From: Mesostigma viride
Lineage: Eukaryota > Streptophyta > Mesostigmatophyceae > Mesostigmatales > Mesostigmataceae
Direction of reading: 5' to 3'
DNA length: 31,074 nucleotides
Assembly: GCA_009746045.1 (NCBI GenBank)
Contig: RPFO01002032.1
Coordinates: 1-31,074 of the forward strand
Shown: piece by piece, positions 9,172 through 15,680 of the stretch
Position numbering within the stretch: position 1 is the first letter of the stretch
How the letters are laid out: every line of letters begins with the position of its first letter
Made by a program: the position numbers and the translations under genes
Notes under the pieces: generated by a model
What the model was told of the DNA's origin: nothing
The model's input: only the letters and a program-made list of their open reading frames with translations
The model's database searches: none

Positions 9172-9839
9172 CGTTTGCTGCCAGGCGTAGTCAGGTATTT
9201 GTCCTGTGTCCTCAACAGCTGGGTAGCCACAATGCTGTGAGCCTCCTGGAAGGAAGCCAACAACTGCTGGACTGAACCAAGACGTCGCTGGAAAGGGCCT
9301 TCAGCGTCTCTGTCAGGCAGTTCCAAGTCGAATGGTGTCAAGGGACACTGGCCATTGCAGATCACGAAGGGGGACATCTGGTGAGGAGCCAGAGGAGAGT
9401 TGTTGATTGCGAACTCTATGAAAGGTATCTTCTTGTCCCAGTCCTTGTTGTCGTGTGTACAATAGTGCTTTTGACACTCCCTGACAATTCTGTTCATCCT
9501 CTCCACCGCCCCAGTACTGGCACACCTGTATGCCACACCGAATGCCAGCTTAGTGTCTAGGATGTCAAAGAATGACTTCCAAAACCCTGACAGCCAAAGG
9601 GGGTCCTGATCAGTGATGATCACTCTAGGCATGCCGTGCAGACGGTAGATCTCCTTCATAAACAAATCTACACACTGTGCAGCGGTGAGATGAGTATTGC
9701 AAGGAATCAGATGGCACATCCTGGACAGCCTGTCCATGACCACAAGGATCCTGTCATTGCCACCATCTGACATGGGAAGACCACAGATAAAATCCATAGT
9801 CACACTGATCCAAGGGCGCAGGGGAATGGGCATAGCCAT
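9150..9839 (-). CDS. Pol: integrase catalytic core (DD35E)
   Basis: The fragment carries the integrase catalytic core that joins element DNA to the target. The triad is Asp16 (VTMDFICGLP), Asp77 (IITDQDP) and Glu113 (AVERMNR), with exactly 35 residues between the second Asp and Glu. The highly conserved stretch before the Glu is unusual: the common AYHPQTDGQTE is here AYRCASTGAVE, although the Glu is kept. The first residues (MAMPIPLRPW) continue from the zinc domain across a frame change. At the 3' end the frame leaves the expected path after about QLLRTQDK, near 9190-9200, where one base appears missing before the GPY region. Confidence 0.94.
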   Translation of the reverse strand: MAMPIPLRPWISVTMDFICGLPMSDGGNDRILVVMDRLSRMCHLIPCNTHLTAAQCVDLFMKEIYRLHGMPRVIITDQDPLWLSGFWKSFFDILDTKLAFGVAYRCASTGAVERMNRIVRECQKHYCTHDNKDWDKKIPFIEFAINNSPLAPHQMSPFVICNGQCPLTPFDLELPDRDAEGPFQRRLGSVQQLLASFQEAHSIVATQLLRTQDKYLTTPGSKRWPVIPL

Positions 9840-11179
9840 GGGAAAATGGGCGTGGCTTGGTTCCTGACCTTATTTCTCTGGCAGGAGTCACAGGAATCCA
9901 CATAGGCCTTAACATCCTGATAAAGGCCAGGCCACCAAAACCTCTGCTGCACCTCATGAAGTAGCTTAGCATAACCAGGATGACACGCAGTCACATCGTC
10001 ATGGAAACAATGTAACACTGTGGGAATGGCCATCTCAGGCACATACACTTTTCTAGTCACCGTGTGCTCTGCATCATGAGTGTGAACATACAGAACGCCC
10101 TCCCAGTATTCTACAGGTCTATTGCCAAAGTTGCCCCTCTGGATAGCTGCAGTAGCCATGTCCTCCGTCTTGGTGAAGGCCTTGATGACGTCCAGCAGGG
10201 AAATATTTAAAGGGTTAGGCAACACCAGGTCCTTGTCAGGTCCCAGGGGCTGCATCTGCATCTCCTCTTCCTGCCCAGGGCTAGCCACCAACTGCTTGGA
10301 TGAGACAGTAGTAGCTATAGGCCCTTTTGACCTTGCCATCACCTGAGAGGCCAACACCTTGGACCGGCCTACCAACACAGGGTCCATGACCCACTTCCTG
10401 GGCCTACCTCTGCTGCGCCTAGCAGGGCCTCCCTCACCTGGCTGCTCTGTGGGAGTGGGCACCACACCTTCAGGACTTCTCCTAAGACTGTCAGACAGTG
10501 ACTGGACACCCTCCTGGACGCCTGTCAACTCTGGGACAGAGCCCTGGTCGATGAGCATCACGGGACCACCGTTATTCCCTACAGGTGGTGTCAACAGTTG
10601 AGAAACCTTCTGGTTGTTGGCCTGAGCTCTAGTCAAGGCTCCACACTCTACCACAGAAATCAGGGCAGCACAGATGTCCAAGTCCTCATGAAAACTTCCC
10701 ATCAAATCCCTCCTCCTGGACAGGGCGTCAGGCACCACATTCTGCGTACCAGGAATGTACCTCACAGAGAAAGGTCCAAACCCCCCCAGGAACTCCATCC
10801 ATCCAGCCATCCTCTTACTCATCCGGGTCTGTTCCAACACATGTACCAAGGGCCTGTGGTCAGTCATCAGGGTAATAGACTCGTTGCCCTGCCCATCTCT
10901 GGCGCTGCTGGCCACAGAAAACTGGGCCCCCTTCAGTAGGTGTTCCCACTTGTGACAGGCCACCACCAATCCCAACAGCTCTTGCTCATGAACAGGGTAG
11001 TTACGTTCTGCAGACGTCATACTCCTGGACATGTATTCCACTGGTTGAGGGCCCTTACCATGATCTTGCATTAGTACTGCACCAATAGCACCCTGTGAGG
11101 CGTCAGACCTAACCTGGTATGGCAAGTCTGGGTTGGGGCCCACCAACAAGGGAGCAGTGGTAAGCTTCTGCTTCAACAC
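9800..11179 (-). CDS. Pol: RNase H, long AT-hook-bearing linker, integrase zinc domain
   Basis: Residues 1-156 are the RT connection and RNase H, which removes RNA from the RNA-DNA hybrid. They show SDAS (Asp26), HEQELL (Glu65/67), TDHRPL (Asp107) and the PDALSR end (Asp151). Before Asp107 there is a short extra stretch (SSARDGQGNES). A linker of about 230 residues follows, rich in Pro, Gly and Ser, with an AT-hook-like RRSRGRPRK at residues 254-262 (10394-10420). Residues 390-433 form the integrase zinc-binding domain (His393, His400, Cys430, Cys433; ending CDSCQRNK). The frame has no true start of its own; it continues pol. It ends after about 15 out-of-frame residues where one base appears lost near 9838-9850 (TTTTCCC on the minus strand). 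Confidence 0.93.
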   Translation of the reverse strand: MLKQKLTTAPLLVGPNPDLPYQVRSDASQGAIGAVLMQDHGKGPQPVEYMSRSMTSAERNYPVHEQELLGLVVACHKWEHLLKGAQFSVASSARDGQGNESITLMTDHRPLVHVLEQTRMSKRMAGWMEFLGGFGPFSVRYIPGTQNVVPDALSRRRDLMGSFHEDLDICAALISVVECGALTRAQANNQKVSQLLTPPVGNNGGPVMLIDQGSVPELTGVQEGVQSLSDSLRRSPEGVVPTPTEQPGEGGPARRSRGRPRKWVMDPVLVGRSKVLASQVMARSKGPIATTVSSKQLVASPGQEEEMQMQPLGPDKDLVLPNPLNISLLDVIKAFTKTEDMATAAIQRGNFGNRPVEYWEGVLYVHTHDAEHTVTRKVYVPEMAIPTVLHCFHDDVTACHPGYAKLLHEVQQRFWWPGLYQDVKAYVDSCDSCQRNKVRNQATPIFPWLCPFPCALGSV

Positions 11180-11266
11180 ATCAAAAGCTTGCTGGCATGC
11201 TGCAGTCCATTCAAAGGGACATCCTTCTTGAGCAGGGCTAACAGGGGACCAGAGATGGCCGCCATG

Positions 11267-12085
11267 TCAGGGAATGAACCGTCGGTACCAGCCCACCAGG
11301 CCCAGAAAGGATCTGACATCCTGAGCTGACTTCAACACAGGCCACTCCAAAACAGCAGAGACCTTGCTGGCCTCAGGAGTCATACCTGCAGCGCTCAGCT
11401 GGTAGCCCAGAAACTTCACCTCTTGGCCCCACTCCACCTTGGACCTCTTCACCGACAGATGATACTGATGGATCACCTTAAGGACCTCCTCCACGTTCTC
11501 CAGGTGCTCCCTGAAGGTACGAGAGTGTACCAGAATGTCGTCCAGGTAGACGACCACACAAGTCCTGAAGACCACCCTGGTAGTGTCACACAAGTGGGCA
11601 ATGTCCTTGAACCTGGGGTTGCGAAGGTCAGGTGAGATCTGGGGCAGGGCATTTCCAGTCAGGTGGCCAAAGATGGCATTGACAAACATCTGCATAGTGG
11701 CAGGACTGTTAGAGGCACCCATGGGCATTACTGTCCACTGGAACTGTCCCCATGGGGTAGAAAAGGCCGTCTTGGGGATGTCCTCAGTAGCCACCCTGAT
11801 CTGCCAGAAAGCATGCCTGAGGTCAAACTTGGTAAAGAAGGCAGCTCCTGCAGTCCTCTCCAGCAACTCATCAATTCTGGGCAGAGGGTACCTGGACTTG
11901 ACAGTCACCTTGTTCAGTCCCCTCAGGTCAATGCACAACCTCCACCCCCCATCATGCTTGGGTACAAGCAAACACCCAGAACTGAAAGGACTGTTAGCTG
12001 GGAGGATCAGACCAGCCTCCAACAGGCCAATAAGTATGGTCTTCAGCTCTGCCATCTCTGCAGGGCCCATCCTGTACATAGGCAC
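11267..12085 (-). CDS. Pol: reverse transcriptase
   Basis: The fragment covers RT fingers, palm and start of thumb. It copies element RNA to DNA. Visible motifs are the lead-in YRMGPAEMAELK, VPKHDGGWRLCIDLRGLNKVT, motif A TKFDLRHAFWQI (catalytic Asp88), motif B MPMGASNSPATMQ, motif C YLDD (Asp182, Asp183), and FLGYQLSAAGMTP. Between motifs B and C, residues about 142-176 form an additional segment (TGNALPQISPDLRNP and on) that typical Ty3/gypsy RTs lack. The ATG at 12085 is internal to pol and not a true start. The frame stops just after WYRRFIP through an apparent extra base in a CCC run (11270-11272). A compensating one-base loss near 11213-11215 returns it to the same frame for RNase H. 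Confidence 0.95.
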   Translation of the reverse strand: MPMYRMGPAEMAELKTILIGLLEAGLILPANSPFSSGCLLVPKHDGGWRLCIDLRGLNKVTVKSRYPLPRIDELLERTAGAAFFTKFDLRHAFWQIRVATEDIPKTAFSTPWGQFQWTVMPMGASNSPATMQMFVNAIFGHLTGNALPQISPDLRNPRFKDIAHLCDTTRVVFRTCVVVYLDDILVHSRTFREHLENVEEVLKVIHQYHLSVKRSKVEWGQEVKFLGYQLSAAGMTPEASKVSAVLEWPVLKSAQDVRSFLGLVGWYRRFIP

Positions 12086-12978
12086 AAAGGAGGACGAGCA
12101 CCCTCTACCAACTTGATGACATGTGTGATGGGTCCCTCAGGAGGATACTGGGGCATCTTGTCCTCAAAGATGGCTCCATACCTGTCCAACAAGGCATCAT
12201 GCTGCTGTTGTTGCTCAGTGGTGACAGTAGAACTGACAGCATTGACAGAATGACCACTAGCAGACTCAGGTTCATTAGGCACCAAATGCAGGAAAAAGAT
12301 GTGTTCCACTGGATAGGTGGCCAAATAAGACAGAGTATGCTTGGCAGACCACACATGCTTCAGTAGGGCAGCCCGTTTCTCCTCCAAAGTCGGCTCTTGA
12401 TCCACCCCTTTCGCACCTGCTTCCCCTCCCTTGCCATCATTGACAGCTGTCTGTGTGGAACAGCACTCAGTGGCTGTTCTTCTCCCCCCTGGCAACACAC
12501 AGGTAGCATCCCACACTGTCCCATCCTTGAACTGGACCACCCTGTCAGGCCAAGAAATAGCAGGATTGGTGTCAGACAACCATGGGATCCCCAAAATCAC
12601 ATCTGCTGCCGTGAGGGGAATGACATCTGCTGTCACTTCCAAAGTCTGGGATGAACAAACTTGGAAGATGAGCTGCACATAGCCAGGTGAGCAGCTTCTC
12701 CTGCCATCAGAATACTGCACCATGACAGGTGTGGGGTGGGCCAACACAGGCAACTTCAGCTCCTGCACCAAGGATGCAGCAATATAATTACTGCCAGCAC
12801 CAGAATCAATCATAAACAAGCAAGCTGGCTGAGCCAAGGGGACTGGCACGTTGAGGAGCCTAGCCTGAAACTTGAGTAAGTGACCTGGTACAGGAGGACC
12901 CACAGGGACAGCAGGGTCAGAAGCACCCACAGTGTTCACTGGCCTAACGTCAACAGCAGGCAGGTCAGACCTGGCCAT
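12043..12978 (-). CDS. Pol: aspartic protease and start of reverse transcriptase
   Basis: This frame starts the pol reading frame; it is open from 13017, and the ATG at 12978 may not be the natural start if -1 frameshifting is used. Residues 55-60 carry the catalytic D-S-G (FMIDSGAGSNYI, Asp58) and residues 126-130 the second protease signature (DVILGIPWL). The protease acts as a dimer to cut Gag and Gag-Pol. About 80 residues of spacer follow, including a QQQQ run, then the HVIKLVEGARPP lead-in to RT. Directly after this the frame runs into 17 unrelated residues, because a T run at 12086-12088 appears one base short. RT continues in the next frame. Confidence 0.92.
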   Translation of the reverse strand: MARSDLPAVDVRPVNTVGASDPAVPVGPPVPGHLLKFQARLLNVPVPLAQPACLFMIDSGAGSNYIAASLVQELKLPVLAHPTPVMVQYSDGRRSCSPGYVQLIFQVCSSQTLEVTADVIPLTAADVILGIPWLSDTNPAISWPDRVVQFKDGTVWDATCVLPGGRRTATECCSTQTAVNDGKGGEAGAKGVDQEPTLEEKRAALLKHVWSAKHTLSYLATYPVEHIFFLHLVPNEPESASGHSVNAVSSTVTTEQQQQHDALLDRYGAIFEDKMPQYPPEGPITHVIKLVEGARPPLCLCTGWALQRWQS

Positions 12979-14119
12979 GACAGAAGGATGACCTGGGGAC
13001 CCAACTAGTTTTTTGACTCAGGTGGGTCTGGGGATGCTCCACTGCCCGATGGTGGAAGCTGCTCAGGTGGTGCTGGAGGCTCATCCTCGTCCCCCCATCC
13101 TCCTCATCTGCCAGCAGCTGCATGAGAGCGTTCACCATCCTACGCTTATCCTGTCTGCTGAAGGGCCTAGCGCGGGACTGGAACCTCCCAGAGGGCTGGA
13201 AGTTGGGCTGGAACCCTGGCTGTATCCGGTGATCGCCAGCAGGAACGCCAGGAGGAAGGTTGGGTGGCCTGGGAGATGGCAGGGCGCCAAAAGGTCCTCT
13301 CGTGGCAGGGGGAAACTGGTCCCGTCTAGGGCAGTCCCGTGCAAAGTGACCTGGCTGGTTGCAGATAAAACAGTTACCCTGGGTGGGATCCAATGCATTG
13401 AGTTCCCCCAGGAGGTCATCCAGCTGGTTCAGGGACTTCTTGATGGGTGGCACTGGCGTGGCCACAGGTTCCCACTTGACAGAAAAAGCAGGCACACGAC
13501 AAAGGGTAAGCACATAAGACAACACCTTGTCCCATTGCCAATCCACGTAGTCGAACTGGGAGAAGTGCTTGTCCACATCCAGTCGCACGTGTGGAGCCAT
13601 GCCATGCAGTAGTCTGTGAAGTGCCTCTGCGTCAGAGCATTGAGGAATCTTGGCTCTAAGGTTGGTGAATTGCTCCACGAACTGTGGCAGCGTCAAACCA
13701 GCCTGCGTACAGTTAGCCAGTGCGTCCCGATCCATGCGAAGCTGATCCTGGGGTAACAGAAACCGGCGAAAGCCCAATAGGAGAGAGGGGAGGTCGGTAC
13801 ACGCACGTCCAGCCACAGAACGCAAAAACTCATCAAAACGGTCGCTGGCACTGTCGCTCATCCGCTGCCTAACCATTCTCTTCTGGATGTCCATCGTGAG
13901 ACGTTCCTCTGCCTTGGGCCCATAGTTGGCGAAGTGGATAGCGAAGACATCCTGAAACTTGGTGGAGAAATGGTCGAAGCTGCGATGGGTAAGGTTGGTC
14001 AGCGATAGCTTGTCTACCGACTCCACCTTAGGAAAAGGAACAGTACGAGGATACAAAGACGTGAGCTCCATCACTGGGGCGTGTGGTGCATTCTGATTCT
14101 CCGACAATGTCGCAGCCAC
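12965..14119 (-). CDS. Gag capsid and nucleocapsid (CCHC zinc knuckle)
   Basis: This 384-codon frame holds a retrotransposon Gag capsid region (about residues 35-205, with the typical FRRFLLPQDQ and LTLPQFVEQFTNLR helices) and one zinc knuckle, C-x2-C-x4-H-x4-C, at residues 250-263 (13331-13372). Capsid forms the particle that packages RNA, and the knuckle binds RNA. The frame has no ATG at its 5' end because it continues from the preceding fragment. After a Pro/Arg-rich tail and an acidic LLADEEDGG stretch, the frame changes character at a run of six G (13091-13096). With one more base there, the protein would keep an acidic, Pro-rich tail and stop at the UAG at 13005-13007, next to a frameshift heptamer. 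As written it runs on to a TGA at 12965-12967. Confidence 0.9.
   Translation of the reverse strand: MAATLSENQNAPHAPVMELTSLYPRTVPFPKVESVDKLSLTNLTHRSFDHFSTKFQDVFAIHFANYGPKAEERLTMDIQKRMVRQRMSDSASDRFDEFLRSVAGRACTDLPSLLLGFRRFLLPQDQLRMDRDALANCTQAGLTLPQFVEQFTNLRAKIPQCSDAEALHRLLHGMAPHVRLDVDKHFSQFDYVDWQWDKVLSYVLTLCRVPAFSVKWEPVATPVPPIKKSLNQLDDLLGELNALDPTQGNCFICNQPGHFARDCPRRDQFPPATRGPFGALPSPRPPNLPPGVPAGDHRIQPGFQPNFQPSGRFQSRARPFSRQDKRRMVNALMQLLADEEDGGTRMSLQHHLSSFHHRAVEHPQTHLSQKTSWVPRSSFCHGQV
13008..13014 (-). promoter_or_regulatory. Candidate -1 ribosomal frameshift site A AAA AAC at gag/pol
   Basis: On the minus strand A AAA AAC is followed directly by TAG (13005-13007). In the phase of the reconstructed gag end this is the X XXY YYZ heptamer used for -1 frameshifting in several retroviruses. 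Slipping one base back continues with CTA GTT in the protease/pol frame, which is blocked just upstream by a TGA at 13018-13020. The two frames thus overlap by only 13 nt, and the heptamer fills that overlap. A possible downstream pseudoknot pairs CAGGTC (12990-12995) with GACCTG (12961-12966) and TGGCC (12973-12977) with GGCCA (12940-12944), after a 12-nt spacer; it is tentative. The one-base loss at 13091-13096 takes this site out of phase in the present copy. Confidence 0.65.
13091..13096 (-). other. Apparent one-base loss in a G6 run near the end of gag
   Basis: On the minus strand six G follow GAT here. Downstream of it the current gag frame becomes His/Ser-rich with no family look, while the adjoining frame is acidic and Pro-rich and ends at a UAG placed exactly after a slippery heptamer. 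A run one base longer would put the heptamer in the correct phase. It may be a mutation or a consensus error. Confidence 0.6.
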
Positions 14120-14421
14120 CGAGAGCCGTGGAGGCTCATGCCCCTGTGCATCTGTCCCTTCATCAACAAAAGGAGCGTCAACCGCATATACCCTCGTATA
14201 CCCAGTGTTGGAGACGGTTGATCCACGAAAACAGACTCTCCATCGCCCGCCTGCCCTTGCGACTCAAGTTGCTGCACACGCGCAATAGTCCTACCCACAC
14301 TCTTCTCCAGCGCTTCCGCCACACTTCTAGCTCTCGCAGCTTCCTCACGTTCATGTTGTAATCGAATTTTCTCCGCTGTCAGCTCGTCAGCCGCTAGCCG
14401 AGTGCCGTCTCGCCCCGGCAC
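14071..14421 (-). CDS. Gag, coiled-coil region (frame-shifted fragment)
   Basis: The first half of this frame encodes a charged helix rich in Glu, Ala, Arg and Leu (for example TAEKIRLQHEREEAARARS), suggesting a coiled coil. Many Ty3/gypsy Gags carry such a segment before capsid, where it can help Gag assemble. The frame has no ATG at its start and is open upstream to about 14510, so it continues the N-terminal fragment. After about 14200 the peptide turns hydrophobic and basic, while the next frame gives an acidic stretch leading into capsid. A second one-base loss near 14200 is therefore likely, and residues after that point here are probably out of frame. Confidence 0.6.
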   Translation of the reverse strand: MPGRDGTRLAADELTAEKIRLQHEREEAARARSVAEALEKSVGRTIARVQQLESQGQAGDGESVFVDQPSPTLGIRGYMRLTLLLLMKGQMHRGMSLHGSRWLRHCRRIRMHHTPQ

Positions 14422-14750
14422 CGTGTTGTAGCCAAAACGAATAGCCGAACCGTATTCGGGTGCTGGCGAACGCGTGTCCCCACGTTGGAGAACCGTGGTA
14501 CACCTCTACCAATGCCACGCAGGGAGGGCTCGCCTGGTTGCACACCGAGGGGCAAGATGGAGAACTTTGGGCCGACCGACAGCGAATATCTGCGGGAAGC
14601 AGACATTAAGGTGGTATCTCCAAATAGTTGACGTCTGGGAGTAGATGATGAAACCCTTTCATCACCGGTCGTCCGTTGAGCTGCTAAAGATGTGGTTGCA
14701 TCTTCAACTCTCTTACTTGATAACGGTGGTTGTGTCTCCGGGTTACTCAT
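14394..14750 (-). CDS. Gag, N-terminal fragment (frame-shifted)
   Basis: The frame starts at ATG 14750 (G at -3) with MSNPETQPPLSSKRVED and runs to a TAG at 14394-14396. The product is polar and rich in Ser, Thr and Arg, with a Gly/Arg-rich patch (LRGIGRGVPR) near its end and no recognisable domain. It lies directly before the coiled-coil and capsid parts, so it is best read as the start of one Gag polyprotein. The adjoining frame is open from about 14510 and gives plausible protein, so one base has apparently been lost between 14420 and 14510; the last residues of this frame are probably not native. Confidence 0.6.
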   Translation of the reverse strand: MSNPETQPPLSSKRVEDATTSLAAQRTTGDERVSSSTPRRQLFGDTTLMSASRRYSLSVGPKFSILPLGVQPGEPSLRGIGRGVPRFSNVGTRVRQHPNTVRLFVLATTRCRGETALG

Positions 14751-14850
14751 CACTCCATGGGTCGCGCATGCCGGACTGGGGAACGTTAGAGACTTATGGG
14801 CTCAAGGCAGTTCTCAGAGCAAGACTGTCACATAAGGATGAGTCACACTC

Positions 14851-14910
14851 TTAAGAACTGTCCGAATACACAGCATAACGTACCCTCTCTGGGTCTGGCA
14901 AGAATTCCAT
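14851..14910 (-). CDS. Upstream ORF in the retrotransposon leader (19 codons)
   Basis: An ATG in strong context (ACAATGG, A at -3 and G at +4) opens a 19-codon frame that starts MEFLPDPERV and ends at TAA, about 100 nt upstream of the gag ATG at 14750. It resembles nothing I recognise. It may reduce or gate ribosome flow to gag. Alternatively it is the true N-terminus of gag displaced by another single-base change, since the rest of gag is already split over frames. The evidence is only the start context and position. Confidence 0.3.
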   Translation of the reverse strand: MEFLPDPERVRYAVYSDSS

Positions 14911-14960
14911 TGTTAATCGTGAACTAATACTGTCAAGACAACCAACACCTAGGTAGAAAC

Positions 14961-14971
14961 CTCCGATACCA
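14961..14971 (-). other. Primer binding site (initiator tRNA-Met-like)
   Basis: One base inside the 5' LTR the minus strand reads TGGTATCGGAG. The TGGTATC start is the complement of the GATACCA 3' end of plant-type initiator tRNA-Met, whose usual site is TGGTATCAGAGC. The match breaks after the first seven bases (G for A at position 8), so the host tRNA may have a G-C pair in the acceptor stem, or another tRNA may be used. The position next to the LTR supports the call. Confidence 0.75.
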
Positions 14972-14972
14972 A

Positions 14973-15675
14973 TGTAACGACTAAAAATGTTGTGTTTGCA
15001 ACAGCCTCAGTATCAACATTAGCGTGAAAAGATCTTTATACCTGGGTTGGAGTCGCGACAGATAACTTCACGTCCAGAGAAGCAATGAAGATGGATCTTC
15101 AACAGTTAAGGGAATGAGTCCCCACCCTTGTTAGACACAACAGACAAGTTATATCCAAGTCGACTATCTGTTGAAGTTATAGTTGACTTTTGGCAAGGGT
15201 TGTTTGATTGATGAAACAAGGAAACCCTTGAATTACACCATAGCTTTAGCTCTCACGTACGCACACATGCACGGCCGCCCCAAACAGGATAAAAGTCATC
15301 GTGCACGCAGCATCCATCCAACCCTAACCCGGAAGGACCAATCAAAAGTGAGGATCACTCAAGATAAGATCTTAGCCTCCGAATCCTCCACACAACACAA
15401 AGCCAGCACATACGAAATCTCAAGGACCTGGAACCAAACCCACCAGGTACAACGGTACTGCAGAGAATCTTTGACTGACTAAACAACACCATGCAAAGTA
15501 CCCTACGTGGATCAGGCCACGACCAATGAGGGTAGAACAATAGATTCGACAGATCTCAACAGGCCCAATATCTATCAGACGTCGAAGCCTCCTAACTTCT
15601 CAAATAATTGTCCTAAAGAACTCATAATAAGATTCAACAGTAGGAAAACTTTGGATGTAACATTTGGTTGTTACA
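14973..15675 (-). repeat. 5' LTR (703 bp)
   Basis: This LTR is upstream of gag in the direction of transcription. It begins and ends with the perfect terminal inverted repeat TGTAAC/GTTACA. Against the 3' LTR it has C at 15439 (T at 6722), A at 15559 (G at 6841) and one extra T in the run at 15470-15472. It should carry the promoter. A TATAAA (minus strand) lies at 15035-15040. Hairpin-forming inverted repeats lie at 15194-15230 and 15656-15675. Short open frames on either strand show no family resemblance and are not called as genes. Confidence 0.97.
15035..15040 (-). promoter_or_regulatory. Candidate TATA box of the 5' LTR
   Basis: The minus strand reads GGTATAAAG here, the best TATA-like string in the LTR. 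It sits only about 62 nt from the inner end of the LTR, which would make R plus U5 short (about 35 nt if transcription starts some 30 nt downstream). A weaker TATAAC lies further upstream. The transcription start is not known. Confidence 0.4.
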
Positions 15676-15680
15676 CCGGC
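15676..15680. repeat. Target-site duplication, right copy (CCGGC)
   Basis: This is the second copy of the 5-bp target duplication. After it the satellite resumes in register (GGGCTTCAAAGTGCCGG), which shows a clean integrase-mediated insertion with no deletion of flanking satellite. Confidence 0.97.

Larger units (their letters stand above)
14751..14972 (-). other. 5' leader between LTR and gag
   Basis: This stretch of about 220 nt holds the primer binding site, a 19-codon upstream ORF (14851-14910), and a possible splice donor AGG|GTACGT with the GT at 14882-14883 on the minus strand. Packaging signals would be expected here in an LTR element, but none can be identified by eye. Confidence 0.6.
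6256..15675 (-). mobile_element. Full-length Ty3/gypsy chromovirus LTR retrotransposon
   Basis: The 9,420-bp element has two LTRs of about 702 bp (TGTAAC...GTTACA ends), a 5-bp target duplication, a primer binding site next to the 5' LTR and a polypurine tract next to the 3' LTR. Its genes are on the minus strand in the order gag, protease, RT, RNase H, integrase, chromodomain, then an extra ORF. Integrase after RT/RNase H is the Ty3/gypsy order, and the chromodomain after the GPY region places it among chromoviruses. The LTRs differ by two transitions and one single-base indel, so insertion is recent. Gag, pol and the extra ORF are split over several frames by about ten single-base length changes, so as written this copy cannot make an intact Gag-Pol. 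No internal stop is seen other than those created by frame changes. Confidence 0.97.

Noticed and set aside
12965-12978. +1 frameshift at the gag TGA (GTC TGA C), or reinitiation at the ATG at 12978
   Set aside because: It looks attractive in the raw frames, but it depends on a gag end that is His/Ser-rich and unlike the acidic protein just before it. The -1 heptamer with UAG, in a 13-nt overlap, explains the junction better.
11583-13612. Several long plus-strand open frames opposite pol and gag
   Set aside because: They are shadows of the minus-strand genes, whose domains (protease, RT, capsid, zinc knuckle) are clear.
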